A DNA stretch of 64,000 nt from Gemmatimonadota bacterium (lineage in GTDB: Bacteria > Gemmatimonadota > Gemmatimonadetes > Longimicrobiales > Gaopeijiaceae), in contig JAJEBW010000018.1 of the NCBI GenBank assembly GCA_022822325.1, positions 248,001 through 312,000 of the forward strand, given 5' to 3'. Shown in pieces: positions 31,476 to 41,360 of this stretch. Under the pieces are notes generated by a model, which saw only the letters and a list, made by a program, of their open reading frames with translations, was not told the origin of the DNA and made no database searches. The translations under genes were made by a program, and so were the position numbers. The first letter of the stretch is position 1. Every line of letters begins with the position of its first letter.

Positions 31476-32246
31476 ATGAGAGACTACGAAATCGTCCATA
31501 TCCTGGACGCCGCCCTGAGCCAGGAGGCCGTCGACGCCAAGCTGGAGCTCTTCCACGCGGCGCTCGGGGGACGCGTCGCCGCCATCGATCACTGGGGGGT
31601 GCGGCAGCTCGCCTACCCCATCCGCAAGGCCGCAACCGGCTACTACGTCGTGGTCCAGGTCACCGCCGATCCCGCGAGGTTGCCCGAGTTCGAGCGGCTC
31701 GTCAAGCTGGACGAGGAGGCGATGCGCTACCTGATCGTCCTCAACGAGGGACAGCCTGCCTCCGGCGCCTCGGTGCTCGCGGAGCGGTTGCCGCCGGCGA
31801 CGGCGGAGGAAGAGGAGGCCGGGTCCGGCGATTCGGCCGCCGAGGACGGCGCCGGCTCCGAGGACGGTGGGGACGACGGCGGCGAAGACGCGAGCCCGGG
31901 CCGGGGCGGCGAAGGGAAGGAAGGGGAAGCGAAGGAAGGCCGGGCGGCAGGGGATGCGGGCGGCGAGGATGGGGAAGTCTCCGCCTCCGGCCCCCGCACC
32001 GCCTCCTCCGGCCCGCCGGTCTTCACGGGCGCTCGCGGTCGCAGGCGCCGCCACGAGGGCCCTCCGATCGTCCTGCTGAACTACAAGGACGTGGCCACCC
32101 TCTCGCGCTTCCTCACCGAGCAGGGCAAGATCCTGCCGAAGCGCACCACCAAGGTGACCGCCCGCTTTCAGAGGATGCTCGGCACCGCCGTCAAGCGCGC
32201 CCGGCATCTCGCGCTCCTTCCCTACGTCCGCGACTACGGAGGCTGA
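31476..32246 (+). CDS. Fused 30S ribosomal protein S6 (bS6) - acidic linker - 30S ribosomal protein S18 (bS18)
   Basis: One 256-codon frame: residues 1-~97 S6 ([14 protein letters not shown]...[21 protein letters not shown]...[17 protein letters not shown]), ~98-180 Glu/Asp/Gly/Ala-rich linker, ~195-256 S18 ([52 protein letters not shown]). Confidence 0.93.
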   Translation: MRDYEIVHILDAALSQEAVDAKLELFHAALGGRVAAIDHWGVRQLAYPIRKAATGYYVVVQVTADPARLPEFERLVKLDEEAMRYLIVLNEGQPASGASVLAERLPPATAEEEEAGSGDSAAEDGAGSEDGGDDGGEDASPGRGGEGKEGEAKEGRAAGDAGGEDGEVSASGPRTASSGPPVFTGARGRRRRHEGPPIVLLNYKDVATLSRFLTEQGKILPKRTTKVTARFQRMLGTAVKRARHLALLPYVRDYGG

Positions 32247-32299
32247 CCCTTGGGAACGCGCGACTCGATTTACGCAACACCCGCGACTCGGGAGATCCG

Positions 32300-32755
32300 A
32301 TGAGACTGATATTGCGCCACGCGGTTGCGCACCTGGGCGAGGCCGGGGATCTGGTCAAGGTCAAGCCGGGGTACGCCCGCAACTACCTCTTGCCTCAGAG
32401 GCTCGCCTACCGGGCGACGGAGGCCAATGTGCGGCGGATCGAGGAGGAACGGCGGATCCGCGAGGAGAAGGCCCGGCGCGCCTACCTGGAGGCCAACCGG
32501 AGGGCTTCGCGCCTGGAGGGGCTGACCCTCGAATTCCGGGCCCGGGCCAGCGAGGAGGGCACCCTCTTCGGGTCGGTCAATGTCCGCGACGTCCTGGAGC
32601 GCCTGGAGACGGCCGACTTCGGATTCGAGGTCGACCGCCGCGCGATCGTCCTGGATGATCCGATCAAGACCGTCGGAGAACATGTCGTCCCCATTCGCCT
32701 CCATAGCGGCGTCGAGACCGAGATCCGGGTCGTGGTGGAGGCCGAGACCGACTAG
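32300..32755 (+). CDS. rplI: 50S ribosomal protein L9
   Basis: MRLILRHAVAHLGEAGDLVKVKPGYARNYLLPQRLAYRAT. Confidence 0.95.
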   Translation: MRLILRHAVAHLGEAGDLVKVKPGYARNYLLPQRLAYRATEANVRRIEEERRIREEKARRAYLEANRRASRLEGLTLEFRARASEEGTLFGSVNVRDVLERLETADFGFEVDRRAIVLDDPIKTVGEHVVPIRLHSGVETEIRVVVEAETD

Positions 32756-32769
32756 GAGCCCGACTCCCC

Positions 32770-33252
32770 TTGAAGGACCAGCCGAAGGAAGCGTCCCCCC
32801 GGGAACGGACCGCGCCCGGGGACGAACCGGCCGCGGCGGCGCCGAAGCCGGACATTCCCCGCGGCGTCCTGCGCGTGGTGGAGTGCGCCCGCGGCCGCAA
32901 GGCGATCGATGTGCGGGTGCTCGATCTGCGCGGCCTCTCCGACGCGGCCGACTTCTTCGTCATCGCGACCGGACGCTCCGACCTCCATGTGCGGGCGATC
33001 GCCGACCATATCCTGGAGGCCACCCGGGCGCCGTCGCTCCGTCCGGAACACATCGAGGGACTCGACGACGGGCGCTGGGTGCTCATCGACTACATCGACC
33101 ATGTCGTCCACATCTTCCATCCGGGACTGCGCGACTTCTACCGCCTGGAGACGCTGTGGGGCGACGCGCCGGTCCATGAGATGGACGATCCCCCGGTGGG
33201 CGAGCTCGAGACGGGCCACGGCGCGGCGGGCGATGGCGCGGGCGGGCCGTGA
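32770..33252 (+). CDS. rsfS: Ribosomal silencing factor RsfS
   Basis: KAIDVRVLDLRGLSDAADFFVIATGRSDLHVRAIADHI, WVLIDYIDHVVHIFHPGLRDFYRLETLWGDAP; TTG start. Confidence 0.93.
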   Translation: MKDQPKEASPRERTAPGDEPAAAAPKPDIPRGVLRVVECARGRKAIDVRVLDLRGLSDAADFFVIATGRSDLHVRAIADHILEATRAPSLRPEHIEGLDDGRWVLIDYIDHVVHIFHPGLRDFYRLETLWGDAPVHEMDDPPVGELETGHGAAGDGAGGP

Positions 33253-36200
33253 GGCTCCGGTCGCTCCGCCTTCAGGGATTCAAGTCCTTTCCCGATCCCA
33301 CCCGCATCCGCTTTCACGACGGCGTGACGGCGATCGTGGGCCCGAATGGCTGCGGCAAGTCCAATATCGGCGACGCGATTCGCTGGGTGCTCGGCGAACA
33401 GCGGCCCACCCAGGTGCGCGGCGCGAAGATGGAGGAGGTCATCTTCCAGGGAACGGCCACGCGCAGGCGGATGAACCGGGGATCGGTCGCGATGGTGGTC
33501 TCCAACGAGGACGGCGCCCTGCCGGTTCCCTGGAGCGAGGTCGAGCTCGGACGGGCGGTCTATCGCGACGGCGGCAGCGACTACACCCTGAATCGCTCCT
33601 CCTGCCGGTTGCGCGACGTGGTGGATCTCTGCCGCGACACCGGTCTGGGGGCGAACGCCTACTCGATGATCGAGATCCGGATGATCGACGGGATCCTCTC
33701 CGAGCGCCCCGACGAGCGCAGGCGGCTCTTCGAGGAGGCCGCGGGCGTGGGCAGGTACAAGGAGCGGCGGCGGGCGGCTCTGCGGCGTCTGGAGGACTCG
33801 GAACTGGATTTGCAGCGGATCGAGGATGTGATCGGCGAGGTGCGCGTCAAGGTTCGGTCGCTGGCCCGCCAGAGGGGGAGGGCGCGGCGCTACGCCGGGC
33901 TGCGCGAACGACGGCTGGCGATCGAGGTGGCGCTGGCGCGGTTCGAGCTGGCGGAGATGGACGCCGGTCTGCGCAAGGTGCAGGACGAGCTGCGCAGGGA
34001 CCGGGAGGATGGGGCGGGGAGGGCGGCGGAGCTTGCGACGCGCGAGGCTGCGCTGGAGGCGAACCGGGTGGAGCGCATGGAAGCCGGAAGGGCTCGCGGC
34101 GTCTGCAAGGCCGAGCTCGACGAGGTGGCGGCCGAGCTGGCGAGGAAGGAGACGGCCGTCGCGGTGGCGGTGGAACGGATCGCGAATGGGATGCGGCGGC
34201 TGGAACGGATCGGGGGCGAGCGCAAGACGCTCCGCGAGCTGGAGGCGCGCAAGGAGGACGAGGAACGGGAGCTGGAGGGCCTCCGCGACCGGACCGCCGC
34301 GAAGCTGGCCGCCCTCGCCGACGAAAGGGCCGCGCGCGGGAGAGCCGAGAAGGAAGCCCGGGCCAGGCGGGACGCCGCGAGCGCGGAGTTGCGCGGGATC
34401 GAGAGGGAGCGTCGCGCCGCCGCCCGCCGGATTGCGCGGCTGGAGGGGGACCGGGATGCCGCCCGCCGCCGGGTGAACGAGCTGAAGGAACGAATTGACC
34501 GGCTCTCCGCCGATGCCGAACGCGCAGGGACCGCGCTCCGCGAAATCGAGGACCAGGGGGATCTCTTCGCCGGGCGCGAGACGGCCGCCGCACAGTCCGC
34601 GGACCGGGCCGAATCCGGGCTCCGGGCGGCTCGGGAGCGCCTGGCGGATGCGCGCAAGCGTCTGAGGCGGGCGCGGGCCGACGAGAACGCCGCCGATGCC
34701 CGGGTATCGTCGCTGGCCGCCGAGGTGGCCGGGCTGGACCGGATCGCGCTTGCAGGCGAGGGATTCGGCGCCCTGGTCGAGGCCGTGCGCGCGACCTTCC
34801 CCGGGGCCGTGCGCGGTCTCCTGTCGGATTTCGTGCACGCATCCGGGGACGCCGCCCGCGATCTCGACGGGATCCTGGGCCCCCTCGCGTCGGCTCTGGT
34901 GGTGGGCACGAGCGCCGAGGCCGGGGCGGTCGCCCGCTGGTACCACGAAGACGAGACGCGCGTGGCCCCCCTCCTCCTCCTTCCGCTCGACCGGGCGGGC
35001 CGCGGCGAGGTCGCGCTGCCGGAGGGCGTGGAGCTCGTCGGCGAGGGAGGCCGCTGGGCGGGAGCGCTGCTGCGCGGGGCGGTGCGCGGGGAGGGCGGGG
35101 CGTGGTTGGATGGGCGCGGAGTGGCGCATCTCGTCCCGAAGTCCGGCGGGGAGGGTCATCTTCAGCGGCGCGCGCGCATCCGGGCGCTGGAGGCGGAGCT
35201 CGACGCCGCGCGGGAGCGGTTGCGGTCGCGGCGCCGCGGCCGGATTGAGCTGGAGACCGAGTGCGGGGAGCTCGAGTCCGCGAGGGAGGCCGCGTCGGAG
35301 AGTCTTCTCGCGGCCCGCGACGACGCCCGGGCGGCCTCGGCGAGGGCGGCGTCTCAGCGGGAGTCGAGGGGCCGCCTGGCGCGGCGCCGGGAGGATGCCC
35401 GCAGCCGTCTCGACGGGTACCGGCGCGCCCTGGAGGGGGTCCGGAAGAGGGTGCGCGAGGGGGAGGGCGCGCGCCGCGCGCTGGCGCTCCGGGAGGAGGA
35501 GCTGGTCCGGCGAACCGGGGCGGGGCGGGAGGAGCTGGCGGTGGCGGAGGCCGCGTGGGAGCGGGTCCGCGACGCCGCCTCCGAGGTGACGATCCGCGCC
35601 GCGCGACTGGAGAACCGGGTCGAAGGCGCGAGGGACCGTCTGCGGGAGGCGCGCGCCGCCCGGAGGGGAGCCGGGGATGGACTTGAGGCGCTGGCCGCGG
35701 AAGAGAAGGGACTTCGGTCGGCGGTCGCGGAGGCCGAGAGGGTGCGGGGGGAGGGGGAGGGGGCCCTGCAGGATCTCTTCGGCCGCCGGGACGACGCGAA
35801 GAGGAAGCTGGCCGCCGAGGACCGGCGCCTGACCGAGGCCGAGGAAGCGGTTGCGGCCGGAGAGCGCGAGATCCGGCGGTTGCGGACGCGCGAGCGCGAA
35901 TCCGCCGACCACCGGCATCGGCTGGAGCTTCGCGAACTCGAGATCCGCAACCGCGCCACGAGCCTAGGCGAGCGCCTGGAGGCCGAGTGGGGGAGGCCGG
36001 CCGCATCGCTGGTGCGCGACGCCGAGCCGGTGGAGGGCGACCCCACGGCGCTGCGGGCCGAGCTCGGCGAGATCGTGCCGGCGCTGGACAGGATCGGTCC
36101 CGTCAACATGCTGGCGGTGGAGGAACACGAGGAGGAACGCGCCCGGCTCGACTTCCTGACCGGCCAGCGCGACGATCTCGAGACCGCGCGCGACGATCTG

Positions 36201-36722
36201 CGCCGCGCCATCCGCAACATCAACGCGACCGCATCCGAGCGTTTCACGCGGACCTTTGAGCAGATCCAGGAGCACTTCCGCGCCACCTTCCGGAGACTCT
36301 TCCGCGGGGGCCGGGCCGACCTTCGCCTGGCCAATTCCGACAATCCCCTGGAGTGTCCGATCGAGATCCAGGCTTCGCCCAAGGGCAAGCGCGCCCAACG
36401 CATCGACCAGCTCTCCGGAGGCGAGCGGGCTCTGACCGCACTCGCGCTCCTCTTCGGCATCTACTTGGTCAAGCCAAGTCCGTTCTGCGTGCTCGACGAG
36501 GTGGACGCGCCCCTGGACGATGCCAACATCGGCCGTTTCATCGCCATGCTGGAGTCCTTCAAGTCCGAAACCCAGTTCGTGGTCGTCACCCACAATCCGC
36601 GCACGATCGCCGCCGCCGACTGGATTTACGGAGTGACGATGGAGGAACCGGGGGTGTCGTCGATCGTGGGGGTGCGACTGGATTCGGACGCCCAATCCTC
36701 CGCTGCCGCCGCCGTCTCATGA
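33249..36722 (+). CDS. smc: Chromosome segregation ATPase SMC
   Basis: 1157 aa; [44 protein letters not shown], coiled coils, hinge, [40 protein letters not shown]. Confidence 0.97.
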   Translation: MRLRSLRLQGFKSFPDPTRIRFHDGVTAIVGPNGCGKSNIGDAIRWVLGEQRPTQVRGAKMEEVIFQGTATRRRMNRGSVAMVVSNEDGALPVPWSEVELGRAVYRDGGSDYTLNRSSCRLRDVVDLCRDTGLGANAYSMIEIRMIDGILSERPDERRRLFEEAAGVGRYKERRRAALRRLEDSELDLQRIEDVIGEVRVKVRSLARQRGRARRYAGLRERRLAIEVALARFELAEMDAGLRKVQDELRRDREDGAGRAAELATREAALEANRVERMEAGRARGVCKAELDEVAAELARKETAVAVAVERIANGMRRLERIGGERKTLRELEARKEDEERELEGLRDRTAAKLAALADERAARGRAEKEARARRDAASAELRGIERERRAAARRIARLEGDRDAARRRVNELKERIDRLSADAERAGTALREIEDQGDLFAGRETAAAQSADRAESGLRAARERLADARKRLRRARADENAADARVSSLAAEVAGLDRIALAGEGFGALVEAVRATFPGAVRGLLSDFVHASGDAARDLDGILGPLASALVVGTSAEAGAVARWYHEDETRVAPLLLLPLDRAGRGEVALPEGVELVGEGGRWAGALLRGAVRGEGGAWLDGRGVAHLVPKSGGEGHLQRRARIRALEAELDAARERLRSRRRGRIELETECGELESAREAASESLLAARDDARAASARAASQRESRGRLARRREDARSRLDGYRRALEGVRKRVREGEGARRALALREEELVRRTGAGREELAVAEAAWERVRDAASEVTIRAARLENRVEGARDRLREARAARRGAGDGLEALAAEEKGLRSAVAEAERVRGEGEGALQDLFGRRDDAKRKLAAEDRRLTEAEEAVAAGEREIRRLRTRERESADHRHRLELRELEIRNRATSLGERLEAEWGRPAASLVRDAEPVEGDPTALRAELGEIVPALDRIGPVNMLAVEEHEEERARLDFLTGQRDDLETARDDLRRAIRNINATASERFTRTFEQIQEHFRATFRRLFRGGRADLRLANSDNPLECPIEIQASPKGKRAQRIDQLSGGERALTALALLFGIYLVKPSPFCVLDEVDAPLDDANIGRFIAMLESFKSETQFVVVTHNPRTIAAADWIYGVTMEEPGVSSIVGVRLDSDAQSSAAAAVS

Positions 36723-37627
36723 GGATCACCGTGATCGGCTCGGGAACGCTGGCGCCCTCGCCGGACCGGGCCAGCCCCTGCCACCTCGTCGAACACGACG
36801 ACCTCGCGCTGCTCCTGGACGCGGGTCCCGGGGCCGTGCACGGCCTGGCGCGCCGCGGGAAGCCGTGGTGGGCGCTCACCCACGTCGTCTTCAGCCACTA
36901 TCACACCGACCACTTCGCCGACCTTCCCCACCTCCTCTTCGCCCTGCGGCACGCCCCCCCCACCCCCCGCCACCTCCCCCTGCGCATCCTCGGTCCGCCC
37001 GGACTCCGCGATCGCGTCGAGGCCCTCCGCGCCGCGCACGGCGAGTTCATCGTCCGTCCCGGCTTCCCCGTCGCCCTGCACGAGGTCGGCCCGGATCCCG
37101 TTCCGGTCGGCGGCCGCGCGGTCCTGCGCTTCGTCCCCACCCCCCACACCGGCCACTCCCTCGCGGTCCGCCTCGATGCGCGCTGTCCGGCCACCGGCGG
37201 CGTCCTCTCGGCCGGCTACACCGGCGACACCGGCCCCGACCCGGCGCTCGGCGAGTTCTTCGCGGGGGTCGATCTCCTGATCAGCGAGTGCGCCTGGCCC
37301 GATCCCCCTCCCGCCGGGGGTCACCTGACCCCGCGCACCGTGGCCGAGCTGGCGATCCGCGTCCGGCCGCGCAACCTCGCGCTCACGCATCTCTATCCCC
37401 CCCTCGATCCCGCGTCGGCGCCCGCGCTGGTCCGCGCCGCCGGCTACGACGGCAGGGTGCTCTGCCCCCGCGACGGCGAGAGCTTCGTCGTCCGGCCGCT
37501 GGTCCGCGCCGCGCCACCGCCCGCCTCCGCGAACCGGGCGCCTCGCGATTCCTCCCGCCGCATCCCGCCGGCATCCCCCGCCCCCCGGCATCCCCCAACC
37601 GGAGAACCATCCTCGTGCTCATCGTAA
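36719..37627 (+). CDS. MBL-fold metallohydrolase (RNase Z-like)
   Basis: [50 protein letters not shown]. Confidence 0.82.
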   Translation: MRITVIGSGTLAPSPDRASPCHLVEHDDLALLLDAGPGAVHGLARRGKPWWALTHVVFSHYHTDHFADLPHLLFALRHAPPTPRHLPLRILGPPGLRDRVEALRAAHGEFIVRPGFPVALHEVGPDPVPVGGRAVLRFVPTPHTGHSLAVRLDARCPATGGVLSAGYTGDTGPDPALGEFFAGVDLLISECAWPDPPPAGGHLTPRTVAELAIRVRPRNLALTHLYPPLDPASAPALVRAAGYDGRVLCPRDGESFVVRPLVRAAPPPASANRAPRDSSRRIPPASPAPRHPPTGEPSSCSS

Positions 37628-38670
37628 TGGACCATCGCGCCACCCCCGACCAGATTCAGCGCGTCGTCGACGCCATCCGCGACATGGGATACGGCGCCAA
37701 GCCCATGCCCGGCCGCCAGCGCACCGCGATCGGCCTCGTCGGCAACGACGGCCGGGTCGAGTCGGCGCGGCTCTCGGGGCTGCCCGGCGTCCGCGAACTC
37801 ATCAAGGTCAGCAAGCCCTACAAGCAGGTGTCGCGCGAGTGGCGCGAAGAGAACACCATGGTCGATCTCGGCAATGGGGTCGCGCTGGGGGGAAGCGAGG
37901 TCGCGATCATCGCGGGTCCCTGCGCGGTCGAGAGCCGCAGCCAGATCCTCGAGATCGCCGCGCGGGTTCGGGCGGCCGGGGCGAGCGCGCTCCGCGGGGG
38001 GGCCTTCAAGCCGCGGACTTCCCCCTATTCCTTCCAGGGACTGGGACCGAAGGGACTGGAGCTCCTGGCCGAGGCCCGCGCCGAAACCGGTCTGGCGGTC
38101 GTGACCGAGGCGGTGGAACCGGAGGGAGTGGGACTCGTGGCCGAATACGCCGACGTGATCCAGATCGGGGCCCGCAACATGCAGAACTACCCGCTCCTCA
38201 AGCGCGCGGGCCGTTCGGGGAGGGCGGTTCTGCTGAAGCGGGGAATGTCGGCGACGATCACCGAGATGCTCCTGGCCGCCGAGTACCTCCTGAGCGAGGG
38301 GAATCCCAATGTGATCCTCTGCGAGCGCGGGGTGCGCAGCTTCGATCCGCAGACCCGCAATCTCTTCGACCTGACCGCCATTCCGGTGACGCAGTCGCTC
38401 ACCCACCTTCCGGTGATCGCCGATCCCAGCCATGGAACCGGGGTGCGCAGCAAGGTCACGCCGATGGCGCGGGCGGCGGTGGCGGCGGGCGCCGACGGAC
38501 TGATCGTCGAGGTGCATCCCGATCCGCCCACGGCGATGTCCGATGGGGCGCAGAGCCTGTATCCCGGCCAGTTCGAGCAGCTTGTGCGGCAGTGCGAACC
38601 GATCCTCGGGGCGATCGATCGTTCCCTGGCGCGCGTTGCGGAGGCCGCGCCGGCGCCGGCCGGGGGGTGA
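37615..38670 (+). CDS. aroF: 3-deoxy-7-phosphoheptulonate synthase (AroF/KdsA-like type I, N-terminal ferredoxin-like domain)
   Basis: [58 protein letters not shown]. Confidence 0.93.
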   Translation: MLIVMDHRATPDQIQRVVDAIRDMGYGAKPMPGRQRTAIGLVGNDGRVESARLSGLPGVRELIKVSKPYKQVSREWREENTMVDLGNGVALGGSEVAIIAGPCAVESRSQILEIAARVRAAGASALRGGAFKPRTSPYSFQGLGPKGLELLAEARAETGLAVVTEAVEPEGVGLVAEYADVIQIGARNMQNYPLLKRAGRSGRAVLLKRGMSATITEMLLAAEYLLSEGNPNVILCERGVRSFDPQTRNLFDLTAIPVTQSLTHLPVIADPSHGTGVRSKVTPMARAAVAAGADGLIVEVHPDPPTAMSDGAQSLYPGQFEQLVRQCEPILGAIDRSLARVAEAAPAPAGG

Positions 38671-38704
38671 GGGGGCGGAGCGGACGGGCGGGGCCCGGAG
38701 ACGG

Positions 38705-39064
38705 ATGAAGCGTCACGATCTCGGCCGGAGAGGCGAGGCGCTGGCCGCGGCGCACCTCGAGGCGCGGGGCTGGGAGGTGATCGACCGCAACTACCGCGCG
38801 GGGCCGTTGGAGATCGATCTGGTGGCCCGCAGGGACGACGTGGTGGCCTTCGTGGAGGTGAAGACGCGTTCGACCGCGACCGGAGGCGGACCGCTGGATC
38901 CGATTCGGCGGGGGAAGCGGCGGGGGGTGGCGGGGGCGGCGCGGCGCTGGATCTACGAGAAGGGACGGCCCGGAACCATCTACCGCTTCGACGCCATCGG
39001 AGTGCGGGTGCGCGGCGGCGAAGCCGAAATCGAGCACATCCCCGATGCGTGGCGCCCCGGTTGA
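38705..39064 (+). CDS. YraN family endonuclease-like protein (UPF0102)
   Basis: GRRGEALAAAHLEARGWEVIDRNYRAGPLEIDLVARRDDVVAFVEVKTR. Confidence 0.9.
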   Translation: MKRHDLGRRGEALAAAHLEARGWEVIDRNYRAGPLEIDLVARRDDVVAFVEVKTRSTATGGGPLDPIRRGKRRGVAGAARRWIYEKGRPGTIYRFDAIGVRVRGGEAEIEHIPDAWRPG

Positions 39065-39090
39065 CCTGCCCTCCCCGCTTCCGGTAGCTT
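39061..39090 (+). promoter_or_regulatory. Candidate promoter of SRP RNA (TTGACC-N18-TAGCTT)
   Basis: -35 39061-39066, -10 39085-39090; predicted TSS about 39097 coincides with the first base of the SRP terminal stem. Confidence 0.75.
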
Positions 39091-39096
39091 TGCCCC

Positions 39097-39199
39097 CGTG
39101 CCCCAGGTCCGCGGGTCGCGAGCCCGCCGAACCCCGTCAGGACCCCGCAGGTAGCAGCGGTACGTGTGGCGAACGTCGTCGCGGAGCGCCTGGGGCACG
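39097..39199 (+). ncRNA. ffs: Small bacterial signal recognition particle RNA (4.5S-like)
   Basis: Perfect 11-bp terminal helix CGTGCCCCAGG/CCTGGGGCACG; conserved SRP helix 8 motif GTCAGG...AGCAGC at 39136-39158; immediately upstream of dnaX. Confidence 0.85.
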
Positions 39200-39226
39200 C
39201 CCCGCCCCCCCTCAAAGCCCGTCGCC

Positions 39227-40975
39227 TTGTCCTATCTCGCACTCGCACGCAAGTACCGGCCCCGTCGTTTCGGAGAGGTCTCGACGCAGGAACATGTGTC
39301 CGGCACCCTCCGGAGCGCCGTAGCGGGAGGCCGGGTCGGGCACGCCTATCTCCTCTGCGGCCCGCGGGGAGTGGGGAAGACGACGATCGCGCGCATTCTG
39401 GCGATGTCGCTCAACTGCCCCGAGCGCCTGCCCGACGGCGAGCCCTGCGGCGATTGCGAGAACTGCGAACGGATATGGGGGGGGCACACCTCGCTCGATG
39501 TCGTGGAGATCGACGCCGCCTCGAACCGGGGCGTCGAGGATGCGCGCGCCCTTCGGGAACGGGTGCAGTACGCGCCCTCCGAAGCCGACCGCTTCAAGGT
39601 CTATATCCTGGACGAGGCGCACATGCTGACCCGGGAGGCGTGGAATGCGCTCCTGAAGGTGCTGGAAGAGCCGCCGGAGCGGGTCGTCTTCTGCTTCGCC
39701 ACCACCGAAGCCCGCAAGATCCAGCAGACCGCCGCGCCGATTCTGTCTCGTTGCCAGCGTTTCGACTTCCGCCGCATCGGAGCCCGCGACATCGTCCGCC
39801 GGCTGCGGGAGGTGCTCGCGGCGGAGGGGATCGCCTTCGAGGACGAAGCCCTGCTCGCGATCGCCCGCAAGGCGAACGGGGGCATGCGCGACGGTCTCTC
39901 CCTTCTCGACCAGGTGCTGGCGCTCTCGGACCGCAAGGTCACGGTGGAGACGGTGGTGCGCGTGCTCGGCGTCGTCTCCGAAGAGCGCTACCTGGAGATC
40001 CTGGAGATCGTCGCCGAACGCCGCCATGGGGCCGTCTTCGATTTCGTCGAGACGCTGATCGACGAGGGCTACGACCTCGTGGAGTTCTACCATGGACTGG
40101 CCGAGAGGCTGCGGCTGCTCCTGCGGCTGGCGGTGACGGATCGGGGCGATCCGGATGCGATCGGGGAGAGACTGGACCGGGCCTACGGCGAACGGGCCCG
40201 CGCCTTCCTCCCCGGCGACCTGATGCGGATGCTGTCGATGTGCGCGGAGCTGGAAGCCGACGGGAGTCTGCGGCGCACCGGGCGTCCCCGGGTCCTGATC
40301 GAGGTGCTCCTTCTGCGGATGAGCTACCTGGACCGCACGGTCGAGCTCGAGGACATCGTGCGCGCGCTCGGCGGCGCCCCGGAGCCGAAGCCCTCCCTCC
40401 GCAGCGGCGACGGGGCGGCCTCCCGGCCGAAGTCGGTGGCGAAGGCGCCCCGGGGGCGGTCCCTCCGCAGAATCGAATCGTCCCCCCGCGCAACGGAATC
40501 GTCTCCCAACGCAACCGAGGCATCCGCGCGCGCAGCGGCGCCATCCTCCCCTCCGGCGCCGAGTCCTCGATCCGCAACCGGTCCGGCGCCCGCCCCCGGC
40601 TCGCCGCCGCCCACCCTGGTCGAAGCCTGGGACCGGCTGCTGAATCGATCGGAGCTGCCCGGCGGGCTCTCCCTGTTGAGCGGCGCCACGGTGGCCGAGC
40701 GGGACGGTGCGCTGGTCCTGGAGGGGGTGCCGAGTCTTCTCGCGGAGCGGCTCGGGGATCCCGCCATGATGAGGGAGCTGGAGTCGGTTCTTGCGCGTCA
40801 TGCGGGTCGCGACGAGGTGCGCATCGTGGCAAGGGCGGAGTCGTCGTCCGCGCCGGGGACGAATTCCCGCGTGACGGCGGCCTCGGTGCGGCGCGACCGG
40901 CTCCGGGATCTCGTCGCCCGGGCGCCCTTTCTGGAGCAGGCGGTGCGGGAGCTGGATCTGGAGTTGGTGGAGTAA
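39227..40975 (+). CDS. dnaX: DNA polymerase III subunit gamma/tau
   Basis: ALARKYRPRRFGEVSTQEHV, CGPRGVGKTTIARILA, CGDCENCERI, VYILDEAHMLTREAWNALLKVLEEPP; TTG start preferred because upstream starts overlap the SRP RNA. Confidence 0.93.
   Translation: MSYLALARKYRPRRFGEVSTQEHVSGTLRSAVAGGRVGHAYLLCGPRGVGKTTIARILAMSLNCPERLPDGEPCGDCENCERIWGGHTSLDVVEIDAASNRGVEDARALRERVQYAPSEADRFKVYILDEAHMLTREAWNALLKVLEEPPERVVFCFATTEARKIQQTAAPILSRCQRFDFRRIGARDIVRRLREVLAAEGIAFEDEALLAIARKANGGMRDGLSLLDQVLALSDRKVTVETVVRVLGVVSEERYLEILEIVAERRHGAVFDFVETLIDEGYDLVEFYHGLAERLRLLLRLAVTDRGDPDAIGERLDRAYGERARAFLPGDLMRMLSMCAELEADGSLRRTGRPRVLIEVLLLRMSYLDRTVELEDIVRALGGAPEPKPSLRSGDGAASRPKSVAKAPRGRSLRRIESSPRATESSPNATEASARAAAPSSPPAPSPRSATGPAPAPGSPPPTLVEAWDRLLNRSELPGGLSLLSGATVAERDGALVLEGVPSLLAERLGDPAMMRELESVLARHAGRDEVRIVARAESSSAPGTNSRVTAASVRRDRLRDLVARAPFLEQAVRELDLELVE
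40475..40537 (+). repeat. 21-bp degenerate tandem repeat x3 inside dnaX linker (ESSPRAT/ESSPNAT/EASARAA)
   Basis: GAATCGTCCCCCCGCGCAACG / GAATCGTCTCCCAACGCAACC / GAGGCATCCGCGCGCGCAGCG. Confidence 0.8.
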
Positions 40976-41027
40976 CGGGAACGCTCTTCCGGGCGCGGCC
41001 CGCGGAGAACGGCAACGGAGTCGAGGC

Positions 41028-41345
41028 ATGACGAACATTCAGCAGTTGATGAAGATGGGACAGCAGATTCAGGCGAAGGTGAAGGAGCTGCAGGACAGCC
41101 TGGAATCCACCGAAATCGAGGCCTCCGCCGGCGGGGGCATGGTGCGCGCCCGCGTCACCGGGAAGGGCGACCTGGTCGGGGTGTCGATCGAACCCGAGGT
41201 CGTCGATCCGGAGGATGTGGAGATGCTCGAGGATCTGGTCGCGGCGGCGGTCGGCGAGGCTCAGAAGCGCGCTCGCGAGTTCTCGGAGGAGCGCATGCGC
41301 GGCGCTGCGGGCGGACTGCCGATGCAACTTCCCGGAATCTTCTGA
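41028..41345 (+). CDS. YbaB/EbfC nucleoid-associated protein
   Basis: MTNIQQLMKMGQQIQAKVKELQDSL..ASAGGGMVRARVTGKGDLVGVSIEPEV; dnaX-ybaB-recR synteny. Confidence 0.93.
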   Translation: MTNIQQLMKMGQQIQAKVKELQDSLESTEIEASAGGGMVRARVTGKGDLVGVSIEPEVVDPEDVEMLEDLVAAAVGEAQKRAREFSEERMRGAAGGLPMQLPGIF

Positions 41346-41360
41346 TCCCGGTCGCATTCG

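Noticed and set aside
32058-32243. Possibility that S18 is a separate overlapping gene rather than a fusion
   Set aside because: No ATG, GTG or TTG in frame near the S18 domain start and no SD; it shares an uninterrupted frame with S6. Kept as a fusion pending proteomics.
31055-32755. 566-aa + strand ORF ending in L9, suggesting a longer L9 fusion
   Set aside because: The upstream part is an alternate frame of the S6-S18 ORF; L9 has its own ATG at 32300 and normal N-terminus MRLILRHAV.
33138-35918. 926-aa minus-strand ORF opposite smc
   Set aside because: Shadow of the SMC coding frame; compositionally biased with no motifs.
39164-39226. Upstream dnaX start giving N-terminus MWRTSSRSAWGTPRPPSKPVALSYLALARK
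   Set aside because: It would overlap the SRP RNA and adds non-conserved residues; TTG 39227 gives the expected ALARKYRP N-terminus.
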